Made by a program: the position numbers and the translations under genes. A stretch of DNA of 8,914 nucleotides. It comes from Bacteroidota bacterium (GTDB taxonomy: Bacteria; Bacteroidota; Bacteroidia; B-17B0; Aurantibacillaceae). The notes beneath the pieces were generated by a model, which searched no databases, was not told the origin of the DNA, and worked only from the letters and a program-made list of their open reading frames with translations. Shown here in pieces: positions 7,217-8,914 of the stretch; the first letter of the stretch is position 1; each line of letters opens with the position of its first letter. The DNA is taken from positions 1-8,914 of the forward strand of contig CANFQR010000038.1 in assembly GCA_947449125.1 (NCBI GenBank), given 5' to 3'.

Positions 7217-7651
7217 TTCCGGTTCTTTTTCCGAGCCACGTTTCATTTTTTTATTTCGTTCTTCTTCCCTCTGTTTTTTAAATTGCTCGAATTTTGTTTT
7301 TTGTTCTGAAGTTAAAAAAGCGTTAACCGTTGCGTCAAACCTATCTGCGCTTTCTTTGATTTTAGCTCGCAAATCTTTTCTCTCTTCCGGAGTTGTAGAA
7401 CCTCTCATTTTATCCTGATAAGGCTTATTGGCAACAATGCGTTTTAACGAAGCCGCCTCCCAGTCAGTTTTTTGCTGAGCGTTTAAACCTAGTTTTTTTT
7501 CTGCTCTGTCTGCATCTGCCTTTGCGCGCTCTTCGGGTGATAAATTTTTACGCTCTTGTTTTTTTGCTGATGGCATCTTTTTTGTTTCTTGTGCGTTACT
7601 TGAAAACGAAGCAACTAAAAGCACAGCTGTAGCTAAAATTATTTTTTTCAT
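7205..7651 (-). CDS. Small secreted charged protein with LTxxQ-like motifs (Spy/CpxP-like)
   Basis: From the ATG at 7651 this encodes 148 residues. Residues 1-20 form a clear Sec signal peptide (MKKIILATAVLLVASFSSNA, then QETKK). The mature part is strongly charged, helical and lacks cysteine. LNAQQKTDWEAA (56-67) and LTSEQKTKFEQF (113-124) are two LTxxQ-like elements, separated by a Pro-Glu-Glu-Arg segment (88-91), the arrangement seen in Spy/CpxP-like periplasmic proteins of Bacteroidota. Such proteins bind unfolded periplasmic proteins or metals, but the similarity is weak and the role here is inferred. A GTG at 7675 is in frame and would add eight polar residues before the signal peptide; the ATG with its A-rich leader is preferred. 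The tail (KRGSEKEPELED) is charged. The last 12 bases overlap the convergent ArsC-like gene. No good promoter match was seen; TAATTTG on the minus strand at 7678-7684 has a spacer one base short. Confidence 0.8.
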   Translation of the reverse strand: MKKIILATAVLLVASFSSNAQETKKMPSAKKQERKNLSPEERAKADADRAEKKLGLNAQQKTDWEAASLKRIVANKPYQDKMRGSTTPEERKDLRAKIKESADRFDATVNAFLTSEQKTKFEQFKKQREEERNKKMKRGSEKEPELED

Positions 7652-7717
7652 ATTGTTTGTTTTTTTATTTGACACATCAAATTAGTAAAGGTTTAATTAG
7701 AAATAAAAAATACAACT

Positions 7718-7743
7718 GTTATTTTTATTCTACAAAAAATAAC
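7718..7743. repeat. AT-rich 9-bp inverted repeat in the intergenic spacer
   Basis: GTTATTTTT (7718-7726) and AAAAATAAC (7735-7743) are exact reverse complements around an 8-base loop. An A-rich stretch just to the left (about 7699-7712) can pair imperfectly with the same T-rich arm, so alternative folds are possible. It lies upstream of the minus-strand LTxxQ-like gene. With nearly all A/T pairs it may be chance; no function is claimed. Confidence 0.3.
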
Positions 7744-7802
7744 GCTTGAAATGTTTTACTTACATTGATAATTTTTAAATCATGTCTCAAATATCACCGT
7801 TA

Positions 7803-7824
7803 AAGAAAAGTGATTACTTTGCTT
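7803..7824 (-). terminator. Possible weak terminator downstream of the peptidyl-prolyl isomerase gene
   Basis: The arms at 7803-7811 (AAGAAAAGT) and 7816-7824 (ACTTTGCTT) pair at 8 of 9 positions around the loop GATT. On the minus strand the hairpin is followed by a short T-rich stretch. It lies about 85 bases after the stop of the isomerase gene. The stem is A/T-rich and the T-tract is interrupted, so the call is weak. The rest of the 7652-7908 spacer shows no convincing gene. Confidence 0.2.
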
Positions 7825-7908
7825 GATTCATGCTGGAAATTCATCAACTTTTTCATTGTTAATATTGTGTATTAAACTTTTAGAGGAAATGCAAAAGATT
7901 AAAATAAC

Positions 7909-8736
7909 TTACTTGAGCACTGAAATTTTCATTCTTATATCGTTTAAAGGTCTGTCGCGTTTATCGGTTTTAACGCCAGCTATTTTATCTATAACATCTA
8001 AACCTTCTACTACTTCTCCAAAAACGGTATAGGTTCCGTCTAAATGAGGAGTTCCGCCATAATTAATATAAGTATCTGTTTGAAAACTGTTAAATCTATA
8101 TTCTGTAAATTTTTGGTATTCTTTTTTTATGGCTTCTTCTATTTTAAAATTAATTAACTCGGCACTATCTTCCTTAAGTTCTTTTTTTAATCTGGAATAG
8201 GTTTGTTTTAAATTTTTTCCTTCACTGCCAATAATAAATTCACGGGCACATTTTGTATAACGATTTTTATTAATTCTATCTTCGTATTTTTTCAAATCTT
8301 CAGATGTTCGTTTCTTACCCATAACAATATAAAATTGAGATGCACTCGATTCAAATTTCGGATTTATGTCATCAGCCTCTCTTGCAGCGGCCAAACAACC
8401 ACGTTTATGAATTAATTTTGGGTTAAATTCAGCAGGTATAGTATAGCCTATATCTCCATGCCCCAATGAATCGCCAGATTTAGCAAGTTTACTTAATGGG
8501 TCGCCGCCTTGTATCATGAAGTTATTAATAACTCGGTGAAACAATAAGGAATCAAAGAAAGCCTGATTAACCAATTTTAAAAAATTTGCTTTATGCAACG
8601 GCGTTTCTTCATAAAGTTTTAATTTCATGACGCCGTAATTGGTTTCAAGTAAAATAGTTTCTTTACCAAGCGTTTGCGACTTAACTCCAAGTAGAATTAG
8701 GTTTAAACTAAAAATTAAAATAATTGTATTTTTCAT
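7909..8736 (-). CDS. Secreted cyclophilin-type peptidyl-prolyl cis-trans isomerase with long charged insert
   Basis: This 275-residue protein has an N-terminal signal peptide (about 1-20, ending GVKSQ) and no lipobox, so it is probably periplasmic. It catalyses cis-trans isomerisation of Xaa-Pro bonds during folding of exported proteins. The cyclophilin core is recognisable: FHRVI (66-70) with the catalytic Arg68, FMIQGGDP (73-80), a SQFYIV strand (133-138), and HLDGTYTVFGEV (231-242), where bacterial cyclophilins commonly have His in place of the human Trp. Between SQFYIV and HLDG there are about 90 residues, against a handful in minimal cyclophilins. The insert (about 139-226) is rich in Lys and Glu and predicted helical. 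I recall similar inserts in other Bacteroidota isomerases, so it is likely a lineage trait. The ATG at 8736 opens directly into the signal peptide. The gene is divergent from the lipoprotein gene at 8794, with a 57-base spacer. Confidence 0.93.
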   Translation of the reverse strand: MKNTIILIFSLNLILLGVKSQTLGKETILLETNYGVMKLKLYEETPLHKANFLKLVNQAFFDSLLFHRVINNFMIQGGDPLSKLAKSGDSLGHGDIGYTIPAEFNPKLIHKRGCLAAAREADDINPKFESSASQFYIVMGKKRTSEDLKKYEDRINKNRYTKCAREFIIGSEGKNLKQTYSRLKKELKEDSAELINFKIEEAIKKEYQKFTEYRFNSFQTDTYINYGGTPHLDGTYTVFGEVVEGLDVIDKIAGVKTDKRDRPLNDIRMKISVLK

Positions 8737-8751
8737 TTAAAATACTTTGAT

Positions 8752-8759
8752 TATATTTG
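8752..8759 (+). promoter_or_regulatory. Bacteroidota-type -7 promoter element for the downstream lipoprotein gene
   Basis: TATATTTG is a perfect TAnnTTTG match, 34 bases before the ATG at 8794, giving a leader of roughly 25-30 bases. No clear -33 TTTG lies at the expected spacing. The divergent spacer (8737-8793) must also hold the promoter of the isomerase gene, for which I see no good match on the minus strand. Confidence 0.45.
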
Positions 8760-8793
8760 TTAAGCACGATTAAAATATAAAAATAATCAAAAT

Positions 8794-8914
8794 ATGAAAC
8801 CTCTTGCTATACTAATTTCAGGCTTTTTAGTTGCTTGTTTTTGTTTAACAAACACATCTTGCAAAAAAAATACAGACTGTGTTGCTACTGTTGTTTGCGT
8901 TGACTCTACTGGAG
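8794..8914 (+). CDS. N-terminus of a putative lipoprotein (cut by window edge)
   Basis: Forty codons are visible from the ATG at 8794, and the frame is still open at the right edge. The start MKPLAILISGFLVAC is followed by FCLTNTSCKK. There are two possible lipidation cysteines: Cys15 after LVA, the better textbook lipobox, and Cys23 in TSCKK, the form common in Bacteroidota lipoproteins. After that come TDCVATVVCVDSTG with two more cysteines (29 and 35). A hydrophobic strand ending in DSTG resembles the start of a carboxypeptidase-regulatory or Ig-like beta-sandwich domain, but too little is visible to assign one. An A-rich leader (AATAATCAAAAT) precedes the start codon, with no Shine-Dalgarno sequence. 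The gene is divergent from the secreted isomerase. That it is a lipoprotein is likely; its function is unknown. Confidence 0.7.
   Translation, partial: MKPLAILISGFLVACFCLTNTSCKKNTDCVATVVCVDSTG

Noticed and set aside
7652..7675. Upstream GTG start for the LTxxQ-like protein
   Set aside because: It would put eight polar residues before a standard MKK signal peptide; the ATG at 7651 fits far better.
7823..8032. Plus-strand open frame of 69 codons starting with TTG
   Set aside because: Its second half lies antisense to the conserved C-terminus of the isomerase, and the protein has no recognisable domain or signal.
1..8914. Mobile element, CRISPR array, phage or defence system, tRNA or rRNA
   Set aside because: No transposase, terminal repeats, regularly spaced repeats, tRNA-like folds or defence domains were seen; the window is ordinary chromosomal content.

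Overview
The window is AT-rich, uses the standard bacterial code and is densely packed with genes. It looks like a chromosomal segment from a member of the Bacteroidota (Flavobacteriia or Sphingobacteriia-like). The grounds are the A/T-rich leaders without clear Shine-Dalgarno sequences, perfect matches to the Bacteroidota -7 promoter element TAnnTTTG ahead of two genes, a lipoprotein with a typical SCKK-type anchor, and protein variants usual for that phylum: a cyclophilin with a long charged insert, a PagL-like acyloxyacyl hydrolase and an ArsC/Spx-like protein with CDTC. I cannot name a genus.

Layout. Positions 1-992 (minus strand) hold most of a PagL-like outer-membrane lipid A deacylase, cut by the left edge. 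A 188-base divergent spacer (993-1180) follows. From 1181 a plus-strand run holds mazG (nucleotide pyrophosphohydrolase), a PAP2-family membrane phosphatase, a GT-C (ArnT/PMT-like) glycosyltransferase, lon (ATP-dependent protease) and an ArsC/Spx-like thioredoxin-fold protein. The first three genes are joined by two identical 4-base TTGA stop/start overlaps. The ArsC-like gene converges with, and overlaps by 12 bases, a minus-strand gene for a small secreted charged protein with LTxxQ-like motifs (7205-7651). After a 257-base spacer comes a minus-strand secreted cyclophilin-type peptidyl-prolyl isomerase (7909-8736). Divergent from it, the start of a lipoprotein gene runs off the right edge (8794-8914).

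How the genes may work together. Three genes point to the cell envelope: a lipid A deacylase, a lipid phosphate phosphatase and a polyprenyl-phosphate-sugar glycosyltransferase. They could act on lipid A or on the undecaprenyl carrier, but this is inference from family and proximity. MazG, Lon and the ArsC-like protein are housekeeping or stress functions (nucleotide pool cleaning, protein quality control, thiol redox). The secreted PPIase and the LTxxQ-like protein are periplasmic and could be linked to envelope protein folding.

I found no mobile element, CRISPR array, tRNA or rRNA, and no convincing new multi-gene system. The most unusual sequence-level signals are a perfect 12-bp hairpin with a T-tract inside the ArsC-like gene, next to a convergent overlap, and a PagL-like protein with Asn where the family's catalytic Glu is expected.
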